From contig NZ_WJNG01000001.1 of the NCBI RefSeq assembly GCF_009649745.1, positions 235,958-299,957 of the forward strand: a stretch of 64,000 bases of DNA. Reading direction: 5' to 3'. Of this stretch, positions 25,072 through 34,360 are shown piece by piece (positions within the stretch are counted from its first letter, which is position 1; each line of letters starts with the position of its first letter). The notes under the pieces are model-generated. The model ran no database searches. It was not told where the DNA came from and saw nothing but the letters and a program-made list of their open reading frames with translations. The position numbers and the translations under genes were made by a program. Origin of the DNA: Aquibacillus halophilus (GTDB lineage: Bacteria; Bacillota; Bacilli; Bacillales; Amphibacillaceae).

Positions 25072-25080
25072 TGCTATAAT
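25072..25080 (+). promoter_or_regulatory. Extended -10 promoter of the first LysM endopeptidase gene
   Basis: GTGCTATAAT ending at 25080 contains a perfect TATAAT with the TG extension; the -35 is weak. It is 43 bp before the GTG start, with AAGGGGACTG as ribosome site. Confidence 0.6.
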
Positions 25081-25122
25081 CAGGATAATTAGACTGACCA
25101 TTTAGAAAAGGGGACTGATCGA

Positions 25123-26205
25123 GTGAAAAAAAAGTTGTTGTCGATTACCGCCGGGGCTGTTATAGCCTCATCACTTGGTGTTTCTGTTGCTGAGGCTGCC
25201 ACCTACAAAGTACAAAAAGGGGACTCGTTATGGCTGATTGCACAAAAACATCAAACTAGTGTAGATAATTTACGGACTATTAATAGTCTTTCTAGTGCAA
25301 CAATTTTTCCCAACCAAATGCTAAAGATTGTTTTAGAACCGGCGCCATCTAAACCGACAGTTAAACCCGAGCAGATTCCAAAAGCTACTGCTACTTATAC
25401 TGTAAAATCAGGAGATTCACTAAGTAAAATTGCAGCTGCCCATAAAACTTCAATATCGAACTTAATTGAGTGGAACAAACTTTCATCCACATTAATTTAT
25501 CCTGGTGATGTATTTACCGTTACGAAACCAGGAAGCTCAACTACAACTAGTGAATCAAACAAACAGGCTCCACCTGTTAAAAATTCTGATTCTAAACCAG
25601 AGACAAATACTCCAAAACCAACAACAAGCACAACTACATACAAGGTTAAGTCTGGGGATTCTCTATGGAAGATTAGCAATAATTTAAATGTTACCATTGC
25701 TAATCTAAAAAAATGGAACAAGCTCACAACCGATGTCATCCAGATTGGACAAGTATTGCAACTCGAAAAGACACCAGTTGAGAAAATTGAGCAACCTAAA
25801 ACACCGACTAAAGTAGAGCCACCTACCGAACAGGTAGACTATGATATTACTAAGCTTATAGATGAGGCGAACCAGTTACTCGGGACAGCTTATCTTTTTG
25901 GCGGATCAAGTCTGAACACTGGGTTTGATTGTAGTGGATTTATTCACTATGCATATAACAAAGCAGGCAAATCGATTGGAAGATATTCGAGTGATGGATA
26001 CTATAACCGTTCATTCTATGTTAATAACCCTCAAATTGGTGACCTGGTGTTTTTTGAGAATACCTATCGTAAAGGCATCTCTCACTTAGGTATTTTCATA
26101 GGGAACAACAACTTTATCCACGCAGCATCTAGTGGCGTACAGATTACTAGTTTAGATGATTCTTATTGGAAAAAGCACTTTGAAGGATTTAAGAGGTTTT
26201 ATTAA
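25123..26205 (+). CDS. LysM / NlpC-P60 D,L-endopeptidase, three LysM domains
   Basis: Secreted cell-wall hydrolase of the LytE/CwlS type that cuts the D-Glu-meso-DAP bond in peptidoglycan stems. Signal peptide residues 1-25 (ending AEAA). LysM domains at about 26-70 (YKVQKGDSLWLIAQKH), 89-133 (YTVKSGDSLSKIAAAH) and 171-215 (YKVKSGDSLWKISNN), joined by Pro/Thr/Ser-rich linkers. The NlpC/P60 domain, 240-360, has the catalytic Cys in FDCSGFIHYAY, His in ISHLGIFIGN and the third polar residue in FIHAASSG. GTG start at 25123. Paralogue of the gene at 29375; a terminator follows, so it is monocistronic. Confidence 0.93.
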   Translation: MKKKLLSITAGAVIASSLGVSVAEAATYKVQKGDSLWLIAQKHQTSVDNLRTINSLSSATIFPNQMLKIVLEPAPSKPTVKPEQIPKATATYTVKSGDSLSKIAAAHKTSISNLIEWNKLSSTLIYPGDVFTVTKPGSSTTTSESNKQAPPVKNSDSKPETNTPKPTTSTTTYKVKSGDSLWKISNNLNVTIANLKKWNKLTTDVIQIGQVLQLEKTPVEKIEQPKTPTKVEPPTEQVDYDITKLIDEANQLLGTAYLFGGSSLNTGFDCSGFIHYAYNKAGKSIGRYSSDGYYNRSFYVNNPQIGDLVFFENTYRKGISHLGIFIGNNNFIHAASSGVQITSLDDSYWKKHFEGFKRFY

Positions 26206-26221
26206 AAGTAATCCATAGAAA

Positions 26222-26252
26222 TACCAGCTGAACCATTTGAGTTCAGCTGGTA
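26222..26252 (+). terminator. Terminator of the first endopeptidase gene
   Basis: Perfect stem TACCAGCTGAAC / GTTCAGCTGGTA with a 7-nt loop followed by seven T. Confidence 0.9.
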
Positions 26253-26578
26253 CTTTTTTTCATTTCGGCTTTTAAAAAGTATAACTCCAATAGATTAACT
26301 TAATAATTTTTAAAATTGTTTTATTACAACACAAGCGAAATAAACTGTCTTCATTCTACCTTATCGTTCTCGACTATTTATTAATACTTTTTAGCAGTCA
26401 TATATAAGATTATGTTATATATTGTTATACTTTTCTGTAATCTATGAAACTTCTGTTTGTTCTTTATATCGAAATTAGATATAATTACCTAAATGTTGGA
26501 ATTTAGGTTGTCTTACAAAAAATCTGGAATTCCTTTCCAGAATACTAGTAATATCAATCGTGGAAGTAGGTTAGAGAC
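26253..26578. other. Noncoding region upstream of the ligase-like gene
   Basis: Mostly AT-rich with no gene. A short inverted repeat TCTGGAA / TTCCAGA lies at 26523-26541, about 40 bp before the GTG start; whether it is an operator is unknown. Confidence 0.4.
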
Positions 26579-27883
26579 GTGAAACTAACAAGCAAAAAAA
26601 TCTATCCTAATTATTATTTGCTCTTAATTTTTATCATCGCATTTCCTTTTTTAGTTTTACCATGGTGGAATATCTACTATAGTACACTTACCAAATTGGT
26701 TTATTTAACTTTATTTACAATTGTACTTTGGTCCTTTTTGCTACTTCAATGGGTTAAACAAAGACGGCTGCCTCAGTTTCCTCAGTCTCGGGCGGAAAAG
26801 CTACTAATCATCTTTTTCTTCGTGATCTGTTTATCGACTCTGTTCGCTCAAGATATCATGGTCTCTTTCTGGGGAAGTCTGCATAAACTTCATGGATTTA
26901 TTGCTTGGTTTGGTTACATATCTCTTTTTCTTTTTAGCTATAGACTTATTCCTGTTAATAAAGTAATCAAGATCGTTCGTTTAATGGTTTTTGCCTCTTT
27001 TTTTGTCTCGATATATGGCATAATCCAACACTTTTACCTTGATAGATTAGTAGCTGAACCCATAGAAAGAGTTTTTGTTAGAAGCTGGGCATTCTTTGAC
27101 AACTCAAATCATTTTGGAACTTATCTTGTCATTATGATGCTTAGTGCAATGACTTTTTATCTTATGGCTGATAACGTAAAAGAATTTTCGGTATATTGGG
27201 TAATTATTAGCACCCTCTACATAGCAGTTTTATACACGTTTACACGTGGTGCATGGCTAGCTATTTTGGGTGGTATGATAGTTCTTACAATTTTTGTCGT
27301 TTGGAAAAACAGACAAGCTTGGAAAAGGTGGGTGCTTTTACTTGTTAGTTTAGTTCTCTTGCTTATCCTTGTTAATATATCGGAGGATAATTTCTTATTT
27401 TACCGATTGTTCAGTATTGGTGAGGATGTTAACTCTGTTTTTTTAGAAGAAGATGGGGACATGGCTGGAGCAGGTCGTTGGGGAATATGGGCAACGACTG
27501 TGCCTTTAGTAAAGGATTATTATCTACTGGGGTCAGGACCAAGTAGTTTTTCAATAGTTTTTCCATATACAGAGTACTGGAAAGAACATGGTCTAGATAA
27601 CTCTCACAACGAATTTCTTGAAATTGCTTTTAGTATGGGGATACCCGCTTTACTTCTGTATATAGCCTTTCTGTTTACTATTATAAAACAGGGATTTATA
27701 GCTGCCAGGCAAGTTAATGGGGATAAGCAAATATTTTTATATGGTTTACTGGCTACAATTATTGGTTATCTAATAAAAACCCTATTCAATATTAGTGTCA
27801 TCCCAGTCGCACCGCTTTTCTGGGTATTATTAGCGATGTGCTATGCTTTTTCTTTGAACATTATGAATAAGAGGATTGAGTAG
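26579..27883 (+). CDS. O-antigen ligase / polymerase family membrane protein
   Basis: 434-aa polytopic membrane protein of the Wzy/O-antigen-ligase (Wzy_C) family, with about 10-11 membrane segments. The characteristic segment is VLYTFTRGAWLAILGGM (about residues 220-236) followed by a large external loop (residues 280-345, containing GAGRWGIWATTVPLVKDYYLLGSGPSS and LDNSHNEFLEIAFSMG). Such proteins join lipid-linked glycans to acceptors or polymerise repeat units. In a Gram-positive, a role in secreted glycan assembly or protein glycosylation is possible but not shown. It stands alone between terminators, away from the polysaccharide genes. GTG start, weak ribosome site. Confidence 0.8.
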   Translation: MKLTSKKIYPNYYLLLIFIIAFPFLVLPWWNIYYSTLTKLVYLTLFTIVLWSFLLLQWVKQRRLPQFPQSRAEKLLIIFFFVICLSTLFAQDIMVSFWGSLHKLHGFIAWFGYISLFLFSYRLIPVNKVIKIVRLMVFASFFVSIYGIIQHFYLDRLVAEPIERVFVRSWAFFDNSNHFGTYLVIMMLSAMTFYLMADNVKEFSVYWVIISTLYIAVLYTFTRGAWLAILGGMIVLTIFVVWKNRQAWKRWVLLLVSLVLLLILVNISEDNFLFYRLFSIGEDVNSVFLEEDGDMAGAGRWGIWATTVPLVKDYYLLGSGPSSFSIVFPYTEYWKEHGLDNSHNEFLEIAFSMGIPALLLYIAFLFTIIKQGFIAARQVNGDKQIFLYGLLATIIGYLIKTLFNISVIPVAPLFWVLLAMCYAFSLNIMNKRIE

Positions 27884-27890
27884 ATTTTTG

Positions 27891-27931
27891 ATGGTGGTCA
27901 GATTAGATTGTAATCTGACCACCATTTTTTT
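27891..27931 (+). terminator. Terminator of the ligase-like gene
   Basis: Perfect 15-bp stem ATGGTGGTCAGATTA / TAATCTGACCACCAT with a 5-nt loop and a T7 tail. Confidence 0.93.
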
Positions 27932-28025
27932 GGTTGAAGAAATAAGCTTCTAACTTTATTAATAGCTACTTAAAATTTTCTAAAATAAAGGAAATGGAGG
28001 ACCTGATTTGAAAAGGAGTGAAGCC

Positions 28026-28991
28026 ATGATAATAAAGAATCGAAAAGTACCTATGATAATTGAATTAGAACAAGCAGTATTGCGAAGACTTCTTCCACCT
28101 GACCATCCAAAGCGGACTTTAATTAAAAATGACCTCGCTAAATGGGAATCCGGCTTTATGGGAGAAGAAAGTTTAAATTACTATGTTGATCGACTACCCC
28201 AGAAACATCTCCACATCTTTAATGACCTCAGATTGAAAAATGGAATGTACCATTTTCAAAATGATTGCCTTTTATTAACCCCTCACTTCACTCTTATTAT
28301 TGAAGTTAAGAACTATTCTGGCACCCTATATTTTGATACCATCTCTAAACAATTCATACGAACCATTGGTGGTAGAGAGGATAGTTTTGATGATCCGATT
28401 ATCCAAGTGGAAGAGCAACAGGAACAACTACTTGATTGGTTAATGACGCGCAACATTACTTCACTTCCTGTTGACTTCATCATTGGTATAATTAATCCGA
28501 AAACAATAGTAGAAGCACATCCTGACAGCCAGCACATTTTTCAGTTCATTCTTCACCTTCCGCATATTAAAAATGAATTTTTGGAAGTGAAGAGTAATTA
28601 CAATGAAGAATGTTTAACATTAAGGGAATTAAGTGAAATTAGTGGGCAGCTCGTTCGTAGCCATTCACCTAAAGTTCCGGATATCCACACACCTTTTGGA
28701 TTAAAAAGATCCGATTTTCAAAGAGGAGTTCAATGTCCTAATTGCCTTTTCCTTGGCATGAATCGTGAAAACCGCAAGTGGCATTGTCCACGTTGTTATA
28801 CTGTATCTAAAACCGCACATCTACAAGCTATCGATGACTATCTTTTGTTAATAAACCCCTCTATTACAAACCAACAGTGCAAGGAATTACTTTTATTAAA
28901 AGACCGACATATTTCATATAAACTACTATCTCGGTCTGGCCTACCTTTTTCCGGTACTAACCGGGGTAGAGTTTATTATCGTGCCGATTGA
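28026..28991 (+). CDS. NERD-domain protein with C-terminal zinc ribbon
   Basis: Nuclease-related-domain protein. The NERD core is at about residues 45-160, with GFMGEESLNYYV, HIFNDLRLKNGMYHFQND and LIIEVKNYSGTLYF, whose E-x-K pair is the nuclease-like catalytic signature. A zinc ribbon CPNC..(18 aa)..CPRC follows at about residues 238-265, then a helical tail. ATG 28026 has AAAAGGAG seven nt upstream; a TTG at 28008 with its own GGAGG is an equally placed alternative. NERD proteins are of unclear function. Followed directly by a GCGCAT array. Confidence 0.85.
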   Translation: MIIKNRKVPMIIELEQAVLRRLLPPDHPKRTLIKNDLAKWESGFMGEESLNYYVDRLPQKHLHIFNDLRLKNGMYHFQNDCLLLTPHFTLIIEVKNYSGTLYFDTISKQFIRTIGGREDSFDDPIIQVEEQQEQLLDWLMTRNITSLPVDFIIGIINPKTIVEAHPDSQHIFQFILHLPHIKNEFLEVKSNYNEECLTLRELSEISGQLVRSHSPKVPDIHTPFGLKRSDFQRGVQCPNCLFLGMNRENRKWHCPRCYTVSKTAHLQAIDDYLLLINPSITNQQCKELLLLKDRHISYKLLSRSGLPFSGTNRGRVYYRAD

Positions 28992-29020
28992 GTTAGTTTG
29001 AGCTGAGGGATATGGGATGA

Positions 29021-29166
29021 GCGCATTCTACGTTGGATTTGGCGCATATCTTGTACGATGTGGCTCATTGTATTCCAAGAATGGCGCATTGTTATTTATA
29101 TGGATGGCAATTGGCAAATATGCGCTCACCTTACGTGGAATGCGCTCCAACCCAACATATATGCGC
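29021..29166. repeat. GCGCAT array 4 with an orientation switch
   Basis: Forward units start at 29021, 29042, 29063 (GCTCAT) and 29084, each 21 bp apart. From 29120 the motif is reversed: ATGCGC at 29120, 29140 and 29161, again 20-21 bp apart. The two halves face each other. Because 21 bp is seven codons, false ORFs appear across the array. Confidence 0.85.
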
Positions 29167-29374
29167 CCCGCCAACGCAAGCAAATCCAGTTCTTCCACAT
29201 TTATCCTCTATTATGTCAGCAATATTAAGTAGGGTTACAAGTCGATAACATTCGATGTTTTTCGCGAAATCCATGCTATACTCGTCTCATAAATCATGAA
29301 AGCGCCTAATAAAAAACATCAGCATAATTTATATTTTATTGACCAAACTAATACATCGAGGAGAGTGAAACAAC

Positions 29375-30313
29375 ATGAAGAAAACGAATAAGACGTTATT
29401 AACGGTGGTTGCTACTTTGGCTATTGCAACTGGATTTTCGACGAAAGCAGAGGCAGCATCTTATACGGTACAATCAGGAGATTCACTTTGGTCGATTGCA
29501 CAAAAGCACAATACATCTGTTGCTAACTTGAAATCAATCAACAACCTTTCTACGAATAATATCTATATTAATCAACGACTAGAAACTAGTAGAACAGCTA
29601 CAACTGGTTCTTACTACACAGTTAAATATGGTGATTCATTATGGGCTATTGCTAGTAAACATGGTGTGTCTGTAGCCAACTTAAAATCATGGAACAACAA
29701 ATCTACTAACACTTTATATGTTGGTGAAACACTTGCAGTCTCAGGTTCAACTACTAGCCAACCAGTCCAAAAGATTACAGCTTACAAAGTAAGCTCTGGA
29801 GACTCTTTATTCTTCATTGCTAAGCGTTACAGCGTTTCAGTATCAAATTTGAAGTCATGGAATAGCCTTTCTTCTAATACGATTTATGCTGGACAAGTAT
29901 TACAAATGCAGGAAGCTAGCCAATCGGCTCCTGCTCCAGTAAAACAAGAGGCCTCTTATGCAGAAAAACTTGTTGCTGAAGCAAAAAGCCATGTAGGAAC
30001 GCCATATTTGTGGGCAGGAACGGCTCCAGGTGGATTTGATTGTAGTGGGTTTATCTACTATGTCCATAACAAAGTAGGGGAAACTATTTCTCGCACGTCA
30101 GCTGCGAATTATTATAACCAAGCAACAAAGGTAAGTAACCCAGAGGTTGGCGATTTAGTTTTCTTTAGTGACACATATAAGCCGGGAATTAGTCACATGG
30201 GTATTTATGTGGGCAATGGCGAATTTGTTCACGCTAGTTCAAGTGGGGTAACTGTATCAAAAGTAAACAGCTCATACTGGGGTAAATACTTTACTGGATA
30301 TGGTAAATTCTAA
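29375..30313 (+). CDS. LysM / NlpC-P60 D,L-endopeptidase, three LysM domains
   Basis: 312-aa secreted cell-wall hydrolase, shorter paralogue of the gene at 25123. Signal peptide residues 1-27 (ending AEAAS). LysM repeats at about 28-70 (YTVQSGDSLWSIAQKH), 78-121 (YTVKYGDSLWAIASKH) and 134-177 (YKVSSGDSLFFIAKRY) are joined by short Ser/Thr linkers. The NlpC/P60 domain, 190-312, has FDCSGFIYYVH (catalytic Cys), ISHMGIYVGN (His) and FVHASSSGV. ATG with GAGGAGAG nine nt upstream. Linkers are shorter and less Pro-rich than in the first copy. Followed by a terminator. Confidence 0.94.
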   Translation: MKKTNKTLLTVVATLAIATGFSTKAEAASYTVQSGDSLWSIAQKHNTSVANLKSINNLSTNNIYINQRLETSRTATTGSYYTVKYGDSLWAIASKHGVSVANLKSWNNKSTNTLYVGETLAVSGSTTSQPVQKITAYKVSSGDSLFFIAKRYSVSVSNLKSWNSLSSNTIYAGQVLQMQEASQSAPAPVKQEASYAEKLVAEAKSHVGTPYLWAGTAPGGFDCSGFIYYVHNKVGETISRTSAANYYNQATKVSNPEVGDLVFFSDTYKPGISHMGIYVGNGEFVHASSSGVTVSKVNSSYWGKYFTGYGKF

Positions 30314-30323
30314 TATAAGCTCA

Positions 30324-30359
30324 AAACAGTCAACCTAGATCCTTAGGTTGACTGTTTTT
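30324..30359. terminator. Bidirectional terminator
   Basis: Perfect 14-bp stem AAACAGTCAACCTA / TAGGTTGACTGTTT, T-run on the + side and A-run on the other, between the convergent endopeptidase gene and the large regulator. Confidence 0.9.
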
Positions 30360-30365
30360 GTTTAA

Positions 30366-33300
30366 CTATCTTTCAAGCAAGTTCAATTCCTTCGCCCTGA
30401 CAATTGCTTTTGTCCGATGCTTGACGTCGAGCTTGGAGAAAATGTTGTGGTTATGGACTTTGACTGTACCAACCTTTAGTCCCAGCTCTTGGGCTATTTC
30501 TTGATTGGTCATTCCTGATGCAATGTGCTTCAATATTTCTAGCTCTCTATCTGTCATTTCATCTAGGAGCACATGTTGACTATCGCTGATTGAATCCTCA
30601 GTAGTAATCGTGAATGTGTCCATTAGCTTGAGTACAAATATGGCTTGAATCGCTAGTAGCTGAATAACCTGTATATGTTCTTCTTTAAATACGTTTGGTA
30701 AAGGTTTATTCTCGAGATAAATTAACCCTCTGAATTTACCTTGTATAAATAACGGAATGCATAAGAGTGAATGAATTGTGTTATCGATAATATAGGAATC
30801 CGTCATAAATCTACAGTCTTTACTTGCATCCCGTAAGTTAACACTCGTATGCGTTCGTGCCACATATCTGGCTATACCTTTCGATAGTTCAGCACTATCA
30901 TCCATTGGCTCAGAACGAATTTCGCTCCGTTCTTCATCAACGACTGCCTTAACGACTAACTGCCCCTCAACACTTCTAACCAGTATCCCTTTTCCAGCAC
31001 CAGAACGTTGCACGACTAACGTAATTAATTTTAATAATATTTCTTCCAAATCAATCTTTTCTGACACCGTTTGTACTGTCTTCATAACTGTTGCTAGATC
31101 GAAATTAAAAGAATTGATTTTATCATTTGATGAGATCATCACTGAATTAGTAACTGATTCTTCAAGTTTTTTGAAGAAAGATGGGTAATCAACTTTTAGT
31201 TGATCTACTTTCAGTTTAGCTCCCCAATTTTGATACAATTGAACCGCTTCTTCTAAATATGCCTTTCCCACTCTATCTTTTCCTAATGACAGATAGAATA
31301 CCCCAGCAAGTTCATTGGCTAGCGCTTCATTCCGCTCATATCCGGAGCTTTTAGCCTCCGAAATAGCTTGATCATACAAATCCATTGCTTGATATTTTTT
31401 TCCATTTAACCTAGCTCGTTCGGCTTGAAGCAATAAGACTTTATGCCAGAATCCTGCTTTACTAGATTTGGACCATTTTGACAGAACATTAATTGAATTA
31501 ATGATTTCTTTTCGGTGGATTTTATCGCCTAGTCTTAGCATTGCTAGTCCACTATAAAAATAATACTCCCCTAGATATGGCATGTGGTCGGCATATGGGA
31601 TAAAAGGTCTAGTTCTTGCTGCCATGATCATCGCTATCTTGTCTTCACCATATAAATAATGGAGCTGTGTTTTGTATGTATAATATTGAAAATAAGTGAT
31701 GTTACTAATTTGATCTAGAGCAATATCTTCAAAAAAAGTCGTTTCATCGAAATCAGCATCACTAAGCGATAGACGATTTTCAGTATGACCTTCTAGACAA
31801 CGTGAAAACTGCATAAACAGTCTTGTATTTCTTGTGATAAAGTCATCTCTTGTTTGCTCTAAAACTTCTTGGTATTGTCTATTTTTTTCAGCAATATAAT
31901 CTAAGCTTTCTCTCGTGTAAATTGAGTTAATATGCGCACCCATCGCCATGTTGGTGTAGACGAAATCACCGGTGCTTAAGCATAATTCCAATCCCTCTTC
32001 TAAATAAGTATCCCATTTTTTGGGGTTATCAATCCACTGTCCGATTACCCCACCAAACACGACATATACCTTACCTTTTACTGATGGAAGATTCGAATCA
32101 TTCGCTAGATCTACTGCAACTTTGCCAATTTTAAAGCTTTTTTCGAACTGACTGAAACCGGTACAGAGTAACACGCCATAAATTGCTATAACTGCCGGGG
32201 CCATTGGGGACCGACCATACTTAACCATTAATCGCATGTATTTACAGATAAGAATTGCAAAGACCTCTTTGTTGTAAAAAAAGGTAGCAGGAAGAATGGT
32301 GGACATTAGCTCCATCATTGCTTCGATTTTCTCATCAGAAACCTCTGGTAGTTCCTTAAGCAATGCTGGATCATTCGGAAGACGCAGCTTTGTTAATAGT
32401 AGTTCTTTCGCAACTACTGACTTGCTCGGTCTAGAGCTAATCGAAATACCAATTTCACTTAACGCGTGTAATCCTTGAGTAATTGCTTCACTGTAGTTAA
32501 CTTGGTTTGTGTACTGAATGATTATTTGACTGTAAACTTTAGTTTTTTCGGTAGTGCACCTTGCTTTTTTCAATAGTTCTTTATAAAGTTGCTCTGAACG
32601 TGCATAGTTCCCACAAAGATATTCCGTTTCCGCTAGCTCTAAAAAAAGATTGTAATGAAAATCAAACGCTTCGTTCCATCCATTTTCCCCCTGTAAAGCT
32701 ACAGCTTTATCCAAATAAAACTTAGATAACTGGTAGGCAGCAGAACGTTTTGCCTTTAAGCCTACTAGTAAATTGTAAAGCTGCAATTGGTTTCTTTCAC
32801 TTGCTTCCTTAATTAACAATCCCCCTCTATTTAAATGATTAACTATTTCAAATGAAATTTGATGGGGGTGATCCAATTCTCCAATTAAAAAATTGCCATA
32901 GTCGTAATGGATTTGCTGCTTCTCCTGTATATCCAGTAACTGATAGGCAGCCTGTTGTATTCGATCATGAAAGAATTGATAGTTAATTTTATTATTATCC
33001 TGAAAGGCAGTGAAAAGTCGCTCCTCTACGGCGTGTTGAACTGCCTCAGTAACAACTTCAACTGGTAGATCAAACAACCTGTACAAAGCCGTTTCACTAA
33101 ATGTATTTCCTAGACAGGATGCTCTCAGTACTACTTCCCTTACCATAACTGGAAGACGGGTGATTTTTTCTACCATATAGTCAATTATATCGTCTGGCCC
33201 GTTGATTTGATCAATAACTTGTACATCCCAAGTCCAAGCTAGTTCTTGCTCGGAATAATAAAGCCAACCTTTATGGTGAATTAACTGTAGTAATTGCTTT

Positions 33301-34148
33301 AAATAAAACGGATTTCCTGCTGTCTTAGTGAATAAGAGTCGGGCTAAAGAGCGGGATGACTTAGGTTCAATACGTAGCGAGTCAGATACAAAATGGATGA
33401 CGTCATTTGTAGATAAATAGTCTAGTGCTATATCTGTGACATTTACCCCTTCGTTCTTATAGTTAGACGGATCAATATCCGGAAAATCTTTTTTGTTCCA
33501 CTCATTATCTCGATACGACACAATCACAACAAAGCCCTGACTGCTTGGATCAGTAATTAAATTATTAACTAAACGAAGTGAAGCATCATCTGCCCATTGA
33601 ATATCATCTAAAAATAATACAAACGACTGGTCTGTGGTTGTAAATACCTGTGCAAATTTGCGAGCTGCAAATTCAAATCTATTTTCTGAATCATTTGCTG
33701 AAACTTTCTCAACTACTGGTTGTTTTCCAATAATTAATTCTAACTCGGGAATAATATCGGTAATTACCGCGCCATTCCTACCTACCGCTTCCATGATTTT
33801 CCGTTTCCAATTAGTGACCTGTTCATCAGGCAAGGTGAGAATTTGACGAACTAAGTCTTTAAACGCATGAATAAACGACTCGTATGGGGTATGTTGTTTT
33901 AGTTGATCGAACTTTCCAGCTATATAAAAACCTTTACCAAATCTATTTAACTTCATTACTTGGTTTACTAACGAAGTTTTTCCAATACCAGGTGGACCAT
34001 GCAGAAAAATAAACTCATTAGAGCCAATAGTTGCCTTTTCAATAACACGACCTAGTACCGCCGATTCATCTTCTCTCCCGTAAAGCTTGGCTGGTATCTC
34101 AGGTTTTCTAGATGACCTTTTGTTCTCTTCTAAAAAAAGTTCACTCAA
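30366..34148 (-). CDS. Large ATPase / TPR / GAF / LuxR-HTH regulator
   Basis: About 1260 aa, a MalT-like signal-transduction ATPase. Order: AAA-type NTPase with GREDE, Walker A FLHGPPGIGKTSLVNQ (about residues 50-65) and Walker B VLFLDDIQWADDASLRL (about 183-199); a helical TPR-like middle (about 420-980); a GAF domain (about 1010-1165, ILLKLITLVVQRSGAGKGI, LLCIPLFIQGKFRGLIYLEN); and a C-terminal LuxR helix-turn-helix (MTDRELEILKHIASGMTNQE, LGLKVGTVKVHNHNIFSKL). TTG 34148 is preferred because AAAGGGG then has normal spacing; GTG 34157 abuts that site. Ligand and targets unknown. The genes are monocistronic, with a perfect palindrome 83 bp upstream. Confidence 0.9.
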   Translation of the reverse strand: MSELFLEENKRSSRKPEIPAKLYGREDESAVLGRVIEKATIGSNEFIFLHGPPGIGKTSLVNQVMKLNRFGKGFYIAGKFDQLKQHTPYESFIHAFKDLVRQILTLPDEQVTNWKRKIMEAVGRNGAVITDIIPELELIIGKQPVVEKVSANDSENRFEFAARKFAQVFTTTDQSFVLFLDDIQWADDASLRLVNNLITDPSSQGFVVIVSYRDNEWNKKDFPDIDPSNYKNEGVNVTDIALDYLSTNDVIHFVSDSLRIEPKSSRSLARLLFTKTAGNPFYLKQLLQLIHHKGWLYYSEQELAWTWDVQVIDQINGPDDIIDYMVEKITRLPVMVREVVLRASCLGNTFSETALYRLFDLPVEVVTEAVQHAVEERLFTAFQDNNKINYQFFHDRIQQAAYQLLDIQEKQQIHYDYGNFLIGELDHPHQISFEIVNHLNRGGLLIKEASERNQLQLYNLLVGLKAKRSAAYQLSKFYLDKAVALQGENGWNEAFDFHYNLFLELAETEYLCGNYARSEQLYKELLKKARCTTEKTKVYSQIIIQYTNQVNYSEAITQGLHALSEIGISISSRPSKSVVAKELLLTKLRLPNDPALLKELPEVSDEKIEAMMELMSTILPATFFYNKEVFAILICKYMRLMVKYGRSPMAPAVIAIYGVLLCTGFSQFEKSFKIGKVAVDLANDSNLPSVKGKVYVVFGGVIGQWIDNPKKWDTYLEEGLELCLSTGDFVYTNMAMGAHINSIYTRESLDYIAEKNRQYQEVLEQTRDDFITRNTRLFMQFSRCLEGHTENRLSLSDADFDETTFFEDIALDQISNITYFQYYTYKTQLHYLYGEDKIAMIMAARTRPFIPYADHMPYLGEYYFYSGLAMLRLGDKIHRKEIINSINVLSKWSKSSKAGFWHKVLLLQAERARLNGKKYQAMDLYDQAISEAKSSGYERNEALANELAGVFYLSLGKDRVGKAYLEEAVQLYQNWGAKLKVDQLKVDYPSFFKKLEESVTNSVMISSNDKINSFNFDLATVMKTVQTVSEKIDLEEILLKLITLVVQRSGAGKGILVRSVEGQLVVKAVVDEERSEIRSEPMDDSAELSKGIARYVARTHTSVNLRDASKDCRFMTDSYIIDNTIHSLLCIPLFIQGKFRGLIYLENKPLPNVFKEEHIQVIQLLAIQAIFVLKLMDTFTITTEDSISDSQHVLLDEMTDRELEILKHIASGMTNQEIAQELGLKVGTVKVHNHNIFSKLDVKHRTKAIVRAKELNLLER

Positions 34149-34230
34149 GAAACACACACCCCTTTAACAAGCCTGTTCAGTAAAGTCATTATAGCAAAAA
34201 TTGACTAAGTAAACTCCAATTTTTTACATA

Positions 34231-34248
34231 TATATACCTAGGTATATA
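34231..34248. promoter_or_regulatory. Perfect 18-bp palindrome upstream of the large regulator
   Basis: TATATACCTAGGTATATA equals its own complement. It lies 83 bp before the regulator start, in the likely promoter zone, and could be an operator for autoregulation; its AT-richness also favours chance. Confidence 0.5.
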
Positions 34249-34290
34249 CTCAAAAACGAATTTCCCTATAAAAAAGGACAAAAAAAAGAC

Positions 34291-34307
34291 CAAATCATGA
34301 TGATTTG
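34291..34307 (-). terminator. Terminator of the SinI-like gene
   Basis: Stem CAAATCAT / ATGATTTG around a single G; on the reverse strand it is followed by GTCTTTTTTT. It lies about 50 bp after the SinI-like stop. Confidence 0.7.
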
Positions 34308-34360
34308 ATGCTTCTTCGGGCTATGTTTTGTTGTATTGCTACTACCGGTTATATTGAAAT

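Noticed and set aside
29017..29248. Two overlapping 71-codon + frames over array 4
   Set aside because: Both are translations of the repeat array in two frames, without ribosome sites; not real genes.
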